Both the position numbers and the translations under genes were made by a program. From Symbiodinium natans (Eukaryota; Sar; Dinophyceae; Suessiales; Symbiodiniaceae), in contig CAJNDS010002406.1 of assembly GCA_905221605.1 (NCBI GenBank), forward strand, positions 62,001 through 126,000: DNA of 64,000 bases. Reading direction: 5' to 3'. Numbering within the stretch: the stretch's first letter is position 1; every line of letters starts with the position of its first letter. This document shows positions 1-11,105 of this stretch, in pieces. Under the pieces are notes generated by a model, which saw nothing but the letters and a program-made list of their open reading frames with translations, had not been told where the DNA came from and searched no databases.

Positions 1-1654
1 TAGTCAGAGGTTCAAGCACCATCGGCCGAACTGTTGCAACAGCCCTGCTGAGCTTGTAAAAGACTTTAACCCCTAGAAGCCCTTAGAGTTCTCTTATAGG
101 CTTTATAGGGAATCTTTGCAAATTTGTAAAACCCGAACCCTTTAAACTCCCACAACAGGTAGAAATCGGAACCTGGTTCGGCTCAGAAGACCGGGGTGGC
201 TACGGCAAGCACTTCGGCCCCGTGTATTCCGTGCTCTGGCTGGAATTCCTTGTGGCATTTGAAGTTTATACCATAGGGGTTTTTATAGAAGAGTACTGAT
301 AATGAGAATGCTACTGGAACACCTGCAGGCCTTGGGGTCGGGCAGCCTAGCTTATAGGAATTTAATAGGGATGTTTGCGACCGGATTGCGTGAGAGTTGA
401 AGTCGTGGTTTGAGGAGCAGGATTTCGGGTGTGCGGAGATGCGCGGCGTGTCGTGTTTGGGAAGACAGCAGAGGGCTGCGGAAGCGGTTTGCATGAGAAG
501 CATGTCCTGGCCAGGTGAAGCGCAACCCTTTCCATGTCAAGTTCTTCTTGAGTGTGGGTGATTGGTGCGGCAAGATGTGGATGGAAGAGCTTAAAGGCAC
601 GGGCCTTGTTGTCAGTAAAGTATTCGAGTAGCCAGGGCGCCGAAATCAAGTTGCTAGTTGCAACGATCAGCTGCCACAGGCCCAATGCTCCAGACGCCCT
701 ACTACCCGGCCTTCATTAGCGCAGCTGGGTGGAGTCCGACCCGTGCGGGAGCCACTCCGATGAAAGATGTTGACTTTCCAACAGGAAGCGATGGCAGGCG
801 TGCAAAATCAAATATCCCCTAATATTGTCCGTTCGCAGTGGTAGGAGAGTCATACAAGTTACAAGTGTTTGCCTAGGCTTAGGAACGATCGGATGCATGC
901 AACCTTTCAAGGGTTCTACCAAACCAACAGACACGAAGCCCCGAATGCATTGGGGGCGACCTCACGGTCATCAACAAGGCGTTTGAATCACCAATGCAGT
1001 ATGTGAGTCACGCATGCGATGGAATCTAGGTCTTCTTCCTTGCACGTCAAGATGGTCGTCTGGACGTGTGGGACTACTTCTACCGAATGAACGAGGCCGC
1101 GGCGTGTGAAGTAGGAGCACACAGGAAAAAGGCATGCTGTTGTCAGCGGTCCTTGCCATTTCTGCATTTCAAGAGTCGAGAATGGAACCTGTAATCTGGG
1201 GATTCGGGGTTTCATTCGGCGTTTCACCTCTTACGTGGCTCGACCGTTTTCACAACCTGTTGTGGGATCGGTCCGCTGGTACTAGTATTTGTTGAATTCG
1301 CAAATACACCGATGCACAGGATTACATGTTGGATAGGACGTGGGCTGGACTCGGCTCTAGACAATTGGGCTGAAGAGCTAGCTGTTAACATGGCCTGGCT
1401 GTTTTTTGGGTCAAAGATCAGCTTAGCAACGTGGGCTTCAGGCATCTGACGGAAAGACCCGAGAATACCCGAGACCTTGAAGCCACACCTTGAGCGGCCG
1501 ATAGGCGATGCATTGCAACCTCAAGAAAGAATCTCGCAAGAAACCCTGAACTCCAGCAAACTCCTAAACCCAAAACCCCCCAAACATACGAGGACAACTC
1601 TAGATCGATGAAACTCCCTGACCCTACCGCAAACCCTTTAAACCCTAAACCCCA

Positions 1655-1738
1655 CTGATCCTGGCGCAGGTGGCTTTGACCCAGCAGGTCTCAGACCGGG
1701 CCCTCACCTCGCTGAACATCCAATCGCAGGCTCAAGGG
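1655..1738 (+). CDS. Exon-like segment, unrecognised protein
   Basis: Open frame reading LILAQVALTQQVSDRALTSL and on, with mostly G/C third positions. A GCGCAG at 1664-1669 could be a 3' splice site. The segment runs straight into a palindromic element at 1742, so the exon must end at or before it. No domain recognised. The call rests on frame and codon choice only. Confidence 0.35.
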
Positions 1739-1741
1739 TTT

Positions 1742-1811
1742 CCTACTTGTACTAACAGTCCTTGGACGATAGTACTCCTTAAGGACTGTTAGCATAAGGG
1801 GGAACATCCCA
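1742..1811. mobile_element. Palindromic MITE family 1, copy a (5' truncated)
   Basis: Arms around TACTAACAGTCC and GGACTGTTAGCATAAGGGGGAA pair with each other; the right end is GGGGGAACATCCC. The left end lacks the GGGATGTTCCC tip seen in the other copies. Members at 11467, 12741, 53712 and 54191 share the arms but not the centre, as expected of non-autonomous terminal-inverted-repeat elements. Confidence 0.7.
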
Positions 1812-2113
1812 AGTTTAAGGGTTCAGAGGGTTGAAGGCTTCAGGCTTGGGGTTTTCGGGATTTCTTGGCGGTTTTGCGTTTTGCTTCGGGTGGATGGGGG
1901 TTGTAGGTTTTTGGAATTCCCCCCTATGAAGGGCAGAGTAGGTCGGACACAGCGTCGCACCTGAGGGGGTCGTAGAGAGTTCCGGGAGCTTGGGGAGTGG
2001 TCGAGCTACTGCTTTGTGGTGCTTGTGGGCCAAGAACTTCGGGTCAAGGGTTCATGGCCACCGAGCCATACAGCCGGCCGAGGAGACGTAAGGTTTGCAC
2101 TTGAGGTTTCAAG

Positions 2114-2152
2114 GGATGACTCCGACTCCAATGGTGGCGTGACCATACAGAG
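2114..2152 (+). CDS. Possible micro-exon with EF-hand-like loop
   Basis: Reads DDSDSNGGVTIQ after an AG and before a GT (AG|GTAGCG). D-S-D-S-N-G-G-V-T-I-Q fits positions 1-11 of an EF-hand loop; position 12 would have to come from the next exon. Short enough to be chance. Confidence 0.22.
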
Positions 2153-2326
2153 GTAGCGTTTGGGGATGATTGGGGTTTAGGGTAGGACATCTGGCAGAAG
2201 CGGGCCCTACAATGCCTTTAACAGTAGAGCGCAAAGTCACAAGCCCCCCGGTCCACTACAGAATCATCTCATCTAGGTTAAAGGTTTTAGGTTTTGCCCC
2301 TTTCCCTGAGTTCTACCCCCCCTTCC

Positions 2327-2399
2327 AGCGAGTGCTTTTGTCCGGCCGGATCATCACCCAGAAACCTGGCCAGACGCTAATGCTGTTTGGCCACGAGTA
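2327..2399 (+). CDS. Exon-like segment with AG and GT flanks
   Basis: Preceded by a pyrimidine tract ending CTTCCAG and followed by GTATTG. Two frames are open: one reads RVLLSGRIITQKPGQTLML, the other SAFVRPDHHPETWPDANAVW. Frame cannot be decided. No family recognised. Confidence 0.28.
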
Positions 2400-2456
2400 G
2401 GTATTGCCCCAGCTGAACCCTATGAATTATTGATTATTGTGACCCTTTTTTCCTTT

Positions 2457-2480
2457 GGGGGGGGGGGGGGGGGGGGGGGA
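2457..2480. repeat. Poly-G tract
   Basis: An almost pure run of more than 20 G residues. Similar poly-G or poly-C runs recur at about 10541, 17990, 18891, 19660, 32039, 35250, 38629 and 49041. Several lie just before exon-like segments. Confidence 0.9.
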
Positions 2481-2975
2481 GGGAGGTTGTTGTATTGGGG
2501 GAGCCCAATCCTGCAGAGGGCCCTAGTTGTGAGAGTCGAAACCTGGAAAAACCTAACCTAACGTCCCGAGCCGAAACCCAAAACCTAAAACCCTGATGGG
2601 AAAGATGGCCACTCGTAGAAACCTGACCTAAAGGGACCTAAAGGCCCGAGCCCGAAAACCTAAAACCCTAATGGGAAAGATAGCCACCCAGTAGACTCCA
2701 CTTCCACAGGGCCGGCTGGCAGCCGTCGGAGACGCGGGAGGCACGCGTCTTCTCCCCTTGTGGCCCATGTGTTGCCGCTTCCTTTGCCTTCCAAAAAAAT
2801 GGGAGGTTGGTATCCCGATATCCCATTTATTGGCGGGTCGTAGCCCGATGTCTGCTGGGTTGGCGGGCCGCAGGTAGGGCTTAGATTTAGATCGCTTAGG
2901 GTTGGTATTCTTGCCTTGTGTAAGGTAAGAGGAGGTAGTGTAGTTTAGCCACGACCCCCTGTTCCCTGCCACTAG

Positions 2976-3063
2976 AGCCGAAACTCTGCAGCAGCTGTTG
3001 CAAAACGAGTCCTTGAGCCACTGTTTCATGGTTGTTGAGCTCTGCAAACGCAAGGGGGTCTGA
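2976..3063 (+). CDS. Exon-like segment, unrecognised (helical)
   Basis: After TTCCCTGCCACTAG the frame reads AETLQQLLQNESLSHCFMVV and continues to a stop at 3061-3063. Leucine- and glutamine-rich, likely helical, with mostly G/C third positions. May pair with the segment at 3151, which has similar character. Function unknown. Confidence 0.4.
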
Positions 3064-3150
3064 ACGAATAGTTAGACCTGAACCGGGAACTTGAACAGCG
3101 CAGGATTTTGGGCAGTGGGCGGGAAGCTAAGCCGATTGCACAGACAAAAG

Positions 3151-3203
3151 CCCCGAAGGCGTCATCACCCTGCTGCAGCTGTGTGACGGCCTCGTCGATC
3201 CAG
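3151..3203 (+). CDS. Exon-like segment, unrecognised
   Basis: Follows AAAAG and reads PEGVITLLQLCDGLVDPG with strong G/C third positions before a possible GC donor (CCAG|GCCTGG). It sits 90 bp after another helical exon-like segment on the same strand. No named domain assigned. Confidence 0.4.
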
Positions 3204-3255
3204 GCCTGGGTTGAAAATGCTGCGCGTGGAGTTGGGTTGGCTAGGTACGGTTAAG

Positions 3256-3330
3256 GGTCACTGCACGAAGTGCTACGGCGAATTTTCGAAGAAGGTGCCC
3301 ATGAACCTGGGTGTCGGAGGGAGGAGCTAG
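3256..3330 (+). CDS. Exon-like segment with CxxC motif
   Basis: After TTAAG the frame reads GHCTKCYGEFSKKVPMNLG. The C-x-x-C could bind zinc. Stop at 3328-3330 unless spliced earlier. Codons end mainly in G or C. Identity unknown. Confidence 0.38.
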   Translation, partial: GHCTKCYGEFSKKVPMNLGVGGRS

Positions 3331-3530
3331 TGAACTGACTACGTCATTTGCCGGTGCCATTTTGTTGTGACTTCCTTCTGAACGTTCAACTTATCCTTTC
3401 CGGATCCTGGGAGAAGAACAGGACAGCCTTTGAAGCACATGCCTCACCTGACTCCCCACTCTTGAATAAGACAGCGGCACAGAGGTGTGGCTCGCCTCAT
3501 AGCCCGATCACAGCAGCTTTGCAGTACCAG

Positions 3531-3652
3531 GCCCCAACGAGAAGAACCTGATTGGCCTGATGCTGGATAGGGAGACGAAGCGCGAGAAGAGCTTGGATCA
3601 GATCAAGAAGCAAGGAGGGGTCGCGAAGAAGGAGCCCCGGAGCTTGGGCTAG
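3531..3652 (+). CDS. Exon-like segment, lysine-rich tail
   Basis: Entry AG at 3529-3530, then PNEKNLIGLMLDRETKREKS and on through basic residues to a stop at 3650-3652, or a GC donor just before it (TTGG|GCTAGA). Strong G/C third-position bias (AAG, CTG, GAG, CGC). One of the more convincing segments in the first 5 kb. Confidence 0.45.
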
Positions 3653-3956
3653 AGGGGTTTGGGGTTAAAGGGTTTCGGGCCTTCAAAGTCCGTTGCTCAA
3701 AAAGGGGTTTAGGGCTTTGGGTTTATGATTTCTTGCGTCAAGGTAAAGGTTTCTTGCTTGAGAATGTTCCGCATGCCTTTTTGCTAGGGTTCGGCATCTC
3801 AGTCAGTGCTGAGTTTGCGCGACTCGTGGCACCATTCCGGCAGCGCCCCCAGGCAGTACTCCGGCAACGCCCTCGGCTGCAAAAAGGGTCCAGGGTTTAG
3901 GGTTTAGGGGACTTACTCGCCGCCAAACCTCAAGCCTCCCTCAAACCTCAAGCCGT

Positions 3957-4106
3957 GTAGAAGTGCTTATAAAGCTGCAGGACGACAAGGAGGGAGCCGG
4001 TGGCATGACCATCGACAAGACAAAGTATCAGGAGCGGGAGAAGGCTTTCTTCACCGAGCTTAACATGACCGGCGACGACCTGGGAACCACCCTTCCAGCA
4101 CGCTGA
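3957..4106 (+). CDS. Exon-like segment, unrecognised
   Basis: Reads VEVLIKLQDDKEGAGGMTID, then a charged stretch ending near MTGDDLG. Codons are nearly all G/C-ending (GAC, AAG, GAG, ACC, ATC). Stop at 4104-4106; a donor probably lies before it. Lies 300 bp after the lysine-rich segment and may belong to the same gene. Confidence 0.48.
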   Translation, partial: VEVLIKLQDDKEGAGGMTIDKTKYQEREKAFFTELNMTGDDLGTTLPAR

Positions 4107-4854
4107 GACCGCTAAGATGTCTGCGATGGCTGGGACTTCGTGTTGTCAGGGAAAGCCTTTTGCCTGTTTTTCCTACTGCGCAAAGGTGCCCGGGAGGCGA
4201 GGCAGTGTATAGCCCGACCATCCACCCTCCCCCGTGCGCGCCGTAGCGTCTCACTTCTTTGTGCTTTAATTTCGAATTCCATGCTGAGGGCACGTCCGCA
4301 GGGTACTTTGGACCATGTTTCACCCGGAGCAAACAAAAGCCTGCTCTTGAAGTACGTTGCGGAGGAGAAGCCCTCCCCCCAAAAAAGGACGGCCGTGATG
4401 CTGCTCTGCGTGCTCTCCGAGTTGCCCAAGTTCTTCGGGGGGTTGAGGCAGTCGCTAAACTTCCCCCCGAGCTACCCTGAATCCTAAGAACAAACCCCCC
4501 CTAAACCGACCTTCCCACACCCGCCCCAAAACTCCAAAAGCTAAAACCCAAGAGCCTTAGAGGACCAAGGTTAGGTGTCCTCCAATCGAGGCTGCAGTGC
4601 CGGCTCGTGGCAGCTGGCACGCCGGGATCTGAACTGCGTGCTTCAGGAGGGTCAGCTTGCCAGCATTCACGCACCCCGGCGCCCCTCATGGTATTTCAGG
4701 GTGGGCTTTTGGGTTTGGGGTTCCCCTCCTCTTCCCAAAAATGGTTTAGGGTTCCCCGCGTCCGAAACAGAGGAGAGCAACAGAAGAATTTGCCAAGCCC
4801 AGTTGCAGGGAAGAACCGGAGAGGCTTGCAACGGAAACCCGGAGGGTTGAAGAG

Positions 4855-4926
4855 GGCCCATTTGCTCCCCCGCATTCGGGATCTTGCTGCTCTTTCCCTC
4901 GATGTAGTCCTGCAGCTCTATGGCAG
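4855..4926 (+). CDS. Exon-like segment with AG/GT boundaries
   Basis: Reads HLLPRIRDLAALSLDVVLQL and exits at GGCAG|GTAGC. Hydrophobic heptad-like spacing suggests a helix. Unrecognised. Confidence 0.4.
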
Positions 4927-4999
4927 GTAGCTAAACGACGACAAAAAACTGCCGAACCCTGCTTACTGCTTGAGGTTTCAATTTGGGACATCTCCCAAG

Positions 5000-7090
5000 C
5001 CTTCTAACCCATAAGACAGGGTTTCGCACGGGCGGTATAGGCAGAGGTATATACGCTTTACAGGGGGTGTGAGGGATTTGCAAGACACCCGTGCAATTCA
5101 TGCAAACCAGTCCGGACGCCCCCTTTCAACCTTAGGCCACCTGCCCGAAGCCCCAAGTTGCTCCGCACAACTGCAGGACCTCGAGGCACGCGGAGGGGAT
5201 CTGCAGACAGAGTGGGGCGGATTCACTGTAACCCTAAATTTCGTCCAGCTCAACATCCAGGCAATGTAAGGGCTGCTCAGAGCACTCAAGGAAGATACGA
5301 CCGATCGAAGTGCCGAAGGGCAGATAATTTGGAGCTACCCTCCTAGATAGCATGGGCTTGGTTTTGGGCGGGGTATGGGCATTTGCGGAGCCAAGGCTTC
5401 CAGGGGGTGGCGGGGAGTTGTGAGCTGTAGATTTGGCCCTTGGTGTATGGTCTTGCTTCCTAGGTTAGGGGGCGCTGGGAGTCGGCCGAGCGAACACATG
5501 AGGGTTCACCAGCTGCAGGTCGCTTTGATCTGTGCACATAAGGTCATAAGGGTTTTACCAGCTCTGGGGCTTAATTAGGCTTGGGTGCAGTCGAGGTTTG
5601 GGTGTCTTCGCGGCCTCCAGCACCCTCGGATTTTGGAGCACCCCCAATCAGATGGTTCTCAACATCCTAATGCCGCTGAGCAGCTTCACACCACCAAACT
5701 CTTAGGCAACATCCCGCAAGGCCTACATCTTAAGAGTAGTCTTCAAGCCATTGGCTCCTGAAACGAGGCCCCATAGAGTGCGCGAGATGAGATTCCAGGG
5801 TAATGTTTTAGAGTTTAGGCGGCTTGTGCTTCGGGATTAAAAAAGCTGTTTAGGGCCTGAGTTTAGGGTTCCCAAAGATAGAGGCATGCAAAGGATCAAG
5901 CAGGAACTTCGTCAGGTGAGGTTTTAACATGGTAGTTCAGCTGCAGGTAGTTTGCCCCAAGTCTGTGGTTGTCACTTGAGGTTTAGGTCCCTGAATGGGA
6001 TGTACGTGCACGTGAATCAAGGCTGCCTGTGGGATGCGAATTCTTGGCTGTTGACACAGATGCTTGACTTTGGTGCTCTGGGTTCAAATGGAGCTTAGTA
6101 GGTAGATGACCTGAGGAGCCCCAAACATGAAAGCTGAGAGGACATGATTCCCACGAAATAGATGCGTCCTTCCATGTGCTCCTGGAGCACTGTGCTCTTC
6201 GAGAGTGGGTTCTAGAGGCCACCAGCTTGGAAAGCCTGTTGAGAAAGAGGCCAGTGCAGGTACGATGTCGGTTCGATGATTGACCGTGATCCTTCACCTT
6301 CGGGCAGATTGCCATGAGTACTGGATCACACCTGTTGCTACAGCTGCTGCTGACTGGCTTCGTTGGTGCGCACGATCAGGAATGAAGCTTGGCCATCAGG
6401 GCTTTAAGCCTCCAGTCGTGACTTTGAGCTTAAGGCCTAGCAGATTAAGGTTTGGTCCTTGTTTCCGAGTCGTATTGCAGACGAGAAGGACTTTCGATGC
6501 CTTCAATCCTGGAACTTAAGCCGCCAGAGTACAATCTACTTAGGCCACATCCGCCGCCCCATCGACTGTCCGCTGCAGGCCACGTGGTGAGACCGGACTT
6601 TGTGCTCGGCTTTTTTTTTCCGGTTTGGGGGCGTAGTACGTAGGCAGCTTCAAGAAAAGGTCAGGATGGCACGGCACCCAAACTCAAGCCACTTAAGTCC
6701 ATGGCACCCAAACACCTTCTAAGCCCTTAGTTGAATCAAGCTCCACCTCCTGCTCTGCGTAGTGAAGATCGTTGATCTTCGGGAGCTTTGCAACTAGGGC
6801 GTGCGTGCGTGCCTCGGTGGGTAAAGTTTTTAGGGCTTGCAGGGTTTGGAGGGTTTAGGGTCGCTGCTGCGGTTGTGACACCTGAAGAGTCCAGCTTGAA
6901 AAGGGTCGGCACTTTGTAGAGCTTTTTTACAGACTGCTGCTGAGCCTCTTCTGGGCCTTCTGGGAACGACTCATAGTCGTGGCTGTAGCGAGCAATGACT
7001 ACGCTGTCTTCAAGCACTTTCTTCCGATTGTTCAAGACCTTATGCTCGGAAGTTGGAGTCTTGGTGGGGGAAACTTGAGGCCTGGCACCC
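5000..7090. other. Sparse region
   Basis: Mostly low-complexity DNA with scattered single TTTAGGG units. Weak open stretches occur near 5160-5260 (QLQDLEARGGDLQTEWGG, +) and 6900-7060, where the + strand gives a hydrophobic frame (LLLSLFWAFWERLIVVAVAS) after TTTTTTACAG and the minus strand a hydrophilic one (RKKVLEDSVVIARYSHDYES). Neither could be chosen. Confidence 0.4.
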
Positions 7091-7096
7091 TAAACT

Positions 7097-7120
7097 CGTT
7101 GCCTGCGCTCGCAGGCAACG
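7097..7120. repeat. Perfect 11-bp inverted repeat, 2-bp spacer
   Basis: CGTTGCCTGCG, then CT, then its exact reverse complement. Could be a hairpin or a protein-binding palindrome. No gene start is visible within 100 bp that would fix a role. Confidence 0.8.
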
Positions 7121-7153
7121 ATCGATGCCACGGCGGAAGGTCTACCCTTTGAG

Positions 7154-7217
7154 GGCCATGGCGCCATTTCTGCGCGAGGACAGGGCGTTTTCTTTCCCCA
7201 AAGAGTGGAGGGCTTAG
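7154..7217 (+). CDS. Exon-like segment, unrecognised
   Basis: After TTTGAG the frame reads AMAPFLREDRAFSFPKEWRA to a stop at 7215-7217. Followed 16 bp later by another exon-like segment after AGCTTCAG. Confidence 0.28.
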
Positions 7218-7232
7218 ACTGTTTAGCTTCAG

Positions 7233-7357
7233 TCCACCTTCGCCCTACCCTGCGAATGCTGCGCAAAGCTGGTCGTCTGAAGTTGGCCGACTTGAAATAC
7301 TCAGTCCATGCAGTAGCCCCGTGGAGCATTGCTAGACGAGCGGCGAAAAATCCAAAC
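7233..7357 (+). CDS. Exon-like segment, basic
   Basis: Entry CTTCAG, then HLRPTLRMLRKAGRLKLADL and on, rich in arginine, lysine and leucine. No donor pinned down. The frame stays open to 7438, but composition becomes less coding-like after about 7357. Confidence 0.33.
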
Positions 7358-8284
7358 TTGCTTTGTTTTTTTATTGCGCTCAGTATCTCAATGTACGAGG
7401 CTCTTGGAGGTTTAGGGGCCCCGAAGCAGAGATCCTGAAGATGTAGAAAAGCCATCCTTTCCATATAGAGAATGAGGGTCAGTGGTTCGGTGCTAGGTTA
7501 AGTTGCAGGGGCCCCTGACATTCCGCCACAGATTCCCGCAGGTAGCAGGTAACCGCCCTAAACCCCTGCGAGCTCCACGATTCGTTAAACAGCAGCTGCG
7601 GGAAAACCCAAAACCCCCCCAAACCCTACCAATTAGCGTCTCGGCTGACAGCCAGCCTCCCCATAACACGACTTGTTTGACTTGTGCCTGCAGCGCAACA
7701 GTCCCAGCTGGGCAGCTGGGAAAACCAAAGCCCGAGCGCCTTTTCAAAGTAGTAGCTATGACTTTGATTCCTCTGTTCTCTGGGTGCCATGTCTGGCTGA
7801 GCGTGATGTGACAATCCAGCAGTTTTCGGCTACTTGTGCAACATGTCACCGGGTTGAGTATTTCGGCAGCCACAAGATGAGACGCCTGTTAAAAAGCGAA
7901 CAGCAAAGCTTTGTCACTCAGCTTCCCAGCCTTGCTTTTGACTTCAAGGCTTTAAGGCCCTGCAGTCCGCCGACCAAATCAGTCAGGTCCAGTAGGCAAC
8001 GGTTTTAGGGCTCAGCGGCTTCAATGTCAATGTGCTATAGCATGGCCTGTAGCCCCCAGACGCCCCCACAACAAAGCTGCCGATTCTGCAAAGCCCCATA
8101 ATCCCTTCAATTCGGAAACCGCCAAGAAGTCAAGACCCCATCAGTGGATTTAGGGTTTAGGGTTTATGGTTTAGGGCTTAGGGTTTAGCATGGACCGCTA
8201 GCGGCATTGGGCTTGCTCGTGGCTCGTGCTTTGGGTCAGCAGAAGACAGATGGCAATTACGACATCGCAAGTCATTCACAAGTC

Positions 8285-8350
8285 AGGGTTTAGGGTTTAG
8301 GGTTTAGGGTTTAGGGTTTAGGGTTTAGGGTTTAGGGTTTTAGGGTTTAG
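8285..8350 (+). repeat. Interstitial (TTTAGGG)n array
   Basis: About nine near-perfect TTTAGGG units, the plant/alveolate-type telomere repeat. A shorter degenerate array lies just upstream at 8150-8188. Confidence 0.95.
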
Positions 8351-8396
8351 CGATTCTTAAGGCATCGCTCCCCATGCCCCCTCTTTGTCTCACAAG

Positions 8397-8484
8397 AGCG
8401 CAAGGAACTTCGCGACTTCTCTTCGACTACCCAGAGGCTGTGCGATCCGCCCTTTGGGCAGAGATTTGGGCGGGTGGAGTCTAA
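8397..8484 (+). CDS. Exon-like segment after a telomere-like array
   Basis: After CTCTTTGTCTCACAAG the frame reads SRLLFDYPEAVRSALWAEIW and ends at a stop at 8482-8484, or a donor at GGCG|GTGGAG. Strong G/C third positions. The preceding putative intron contains the (TTTAGGG)n array. Confidence 0.42.
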
Positions 8485-8819
8485 ACTACAGATCTGTTCG
8501 TTTGGGGCATCTGTGGGGGGTTTCAAGCATGGCTAGGAGGGGCCATATCCATCTAGAGAGGTCCTCTCACTGGGGCTCGGTGTGATCAGGCCGGACACTT
8601 TCACCCCACCCCCAACAGACCAAGCTATTTCCCTCCTGCGTTGGCACCTGAGTGGCACCAGCAACCTCCTGTAATCCCACGGGCTATCTTGAGGGCAGCT
8701 ATGTACAAGCCTGTAAGTTATGGATCCTTCCTTTGCCCAACGTCGCGATTAATGTCAAGACCAGCAGCGGTCTGAGCCAGCAGCCCTCCCACCACCCCTC
8801 ACTCCTCAGATTCAACCTC

Positions 8820-8871
8820 AGTTTAGGGTTTAGGGTTTAAGGTTTAGGGTTTAGGGTTTAGGGTTTAGGGA
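8820..8871 (+). repeat. Interstitial (TTTAGGG)n array
   Basis: Seven units with one TTTAAGG variant. Followed by a short open frame reading QETYRLPNLKLPAPAEDATT near 8922-8984 (+). Confidence 0.95.
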
Positions 8872-10017
8872 GTTTCATTTGCGCCAGCCTGGCCGAGCTT
8901 AGGTAGTCCCTTCCTTTAGGCGGGCAAGAAACCTACCGACTACCGAACCTGAAGCTGCCAGCCCCAGCAGAGGACGCAACTACTAGATAAGTTCTGGCCC
9001 TGGCTTTGGGTTCCCAGATGATTTCAAGGCCTGGCCACACTGGCCACAGGCTACATGTGTAAATGGGCCCGGATTTAGGGATCTGGGTTGTGCTTTCTGG
9101 CTGCAACGGTGTTGCGCTTCTTGTTCTCAACCGAACGAAGACATGAGGAGATCTTGGATCTGCTGCAGCTCGTCGGCAGAGCCGTGATGGACACTTGCGG
9201 GTTAACCCAAGATGCAGTCCCCAGACCCCAAAAGTCTCTGACAGCATACCAGCACAACCTCCCGAACCTTGGAACAAGCTTCGCCAACAAACCCAGCAAG
9301 GACCGGCCAGAGAGAGAGAGAGAGAGCGAGAGAGGGAATGCCCAAATCCAACCTTGAAAGCTCTCCTCGAGTTGTGAGGGCGGGTGTGACATCCCCAAGC
9401 AGCTTCGAAGCTAGAACTGCAGGCCTGAAAGGGGCATCGATGGTCCACAAAACCTCAACCCTAAACCCTCAACCCGAAACCCATATATTTGGGTTTGAAG
9501 AGGGCTAGCCGAACGGCTATGCAAATTTGGACGGATGGGCGTACGGCTGGCAGACGGCTGTTTGCCAATCATGCCTGGTTTGGGTTGGACAGCAATTTTT
9601 TTGTGGGCATTAGAGGTGGCATGAAGAGCAAATTCCGACGGCTTGAAAGTTTCGCCTGATTGCGTGCGGACCTCCCAAACATTCTCGCCTGGGAGGTTCA
9701 GGAAGAGCATTGATTCGAATGTCGTACGGCGTACGGGGTTTGTTTGTGTCGAACCTGATGCGCTAGTCGATGGTCAAGCCTCTGACACAAGGTTCTTGCC
9801 GGGTCATGCCGCGTCCATCCAGGTGAGCGGGCACAGCGCTGGTTGCTGTTGTTGGCAGGGAGAAGGGAGATTATCAGAGAGTCGCTAATGGGGGCGCTGT
9901 AATGGGCGCGTAAGGTATGATGAGCCTGAAAAGGTTCATTTGACGTCAATTGTAAAACATTGTGCCTTTTCACAGTGCTTGTCGATTGCGGAATCTCATT
10001 TTGATTTGGGCGATGAG

Positions 10018-10126
10018 GTCTTTACTTGCGCTTGGAACCCTTTCCGAAAACTGTTGCGAAGAGGATGCGGAGCGCGCGCACATCGTTGCAGCGAACATTG
10101 CGCAGCAGTTGCAGAAGCGCACAATT
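10018..10126 (+). CDS. Exon-like segment, helical repeat-like
   Basis: Between GATGAG and ATT|GTGCAC the frame reads SLLALGTLSENCCEEDAERA, then HIVAANIAQQLQKRTI. The pattern resembles an armadillo/HEAT-type helical repeat, but that is only a resemblance. Codon choice is strongly G/C-ending. Confidence 0.42.
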
Positions 10127-10255
10127 GTGCACAATCGCGGTGATCTGCGGCGCGCAAAATGCCACAATTGCCCACAATTGCCGTCGTTTGCGTGCGTTCT
10201 GCATTTGTGCATGTTTGCTCGCCGTGCCACGCGCAAGTGCGCATTGTAATTTCAG

Positions 10256-10353
10256 GAAGCATGACAACAGCTACAAGCAGCAGCTGCAGACCTGGAGTTA
10301 GAGTAGCCTTCATGCTCATGGGTTCAGCAGCAGCTCTTGGGAAGCAAGCGCCC
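10256..10353 (+). CDS. Exon-like segment with TTTCAG entry and GTAAGG exit
   Basis: Consensus-like boundaries (GTAATTTCAG| and CCC|GTAAGG). The frame fitting the donor reads RPGVRVAFMLMGSAAALGKQ. An alternative frame in the first half reads RKHDNSYKQQLQTW. It follows the helical segment at 10018 by 130 bp. Confidence 0.42.
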
Positions 10354-10562
10354 GTAAGGTCCCATGTGAGGGGCCCCATTTGCGACACTCCAAGATTAGA
10401 GGGTTTCTGAAGCCAGAAAATGAGAGGTCCGGAGGTTAGAGTTTGGACGAGCTGCGTACAACTCGTTCGTGAACATGGCAAACTTAGTAGAACTCCCCCT
10501 CCCAGCCACCAGCGTTCCCCCATCACCCGCACACACACAGCCCCCCCCCCCCCCCCCCACAA

Positions 10563-10695
10563 GCGCACGCTAAAGTCCCTAAGCTGCAAGTCCTCAAGGG
10601 GGGTGTGGGCGATGTGTGCCACCATGTCACGCAGGTTCTGAAGGTGGAGATCGGTGGAGACGCGCAGTCTGGGCCACTTTGAGTCCATAACTTCG
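10563..10695 (-). CDS. Minus-strand exon-like segment
   Basis: On the minus strand GGGTTTCCAG precedes a frame reading WPRLRVSTDLHLQNLRDMVA, then HIAHTPLEDLQLRDFSVRL, with about 80% G/C third positions. The + strand is also open (VLKGGVGDVCHHVTQVLKVE) but with weaker codon bias. If the minus reading is right, genes on both strands are interleaved here. Confidence 0.35.
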
Positions 10696-11105
10696 CTGGA
10701 AACCCCCCAGTGGTGCCCCTTACAAAAGGGGCCTGAAGAATTAGAATACAGTTTTTGGGGTTTTTGGGGCATGCGGGTGAAAGCCTGTCGAAGTCACTAA
10801 GTAAAGAAGATGTCATCTACATCCTCAGCAATAGTTCAGAGCACGGAACAATTCTACAACTTGCTGCAGTTAAAGGGTTGTGGGGGTCATTCTAGTATAA
10901 TCACAAAGGGACCAGAAGGGAACCTGTGATTTTGCCGACCCCTTTATCCTAGTTTCGGCCATGGTGAGTGAATTTGCAGTTGGGTCCACCAAGGCATGGT
11001 AGATAGTGGGTTTAACTCGCATAATCTGCTACCTGAAGAGAAGCTGCAGCTAGGGGGCTGATCGGCTGTGCTTCTGACTTCTGAGAACACTGTGCCCCCC
11101 CCCCA

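Noticed and set aside
183-685. Minus-strand frames of 80-107 codons
   Set aside because: Codon bias is weak. The + strand has a short better reading (GYGKHFGPVYSVLWLEF near 200-250), but no boundary could be set.
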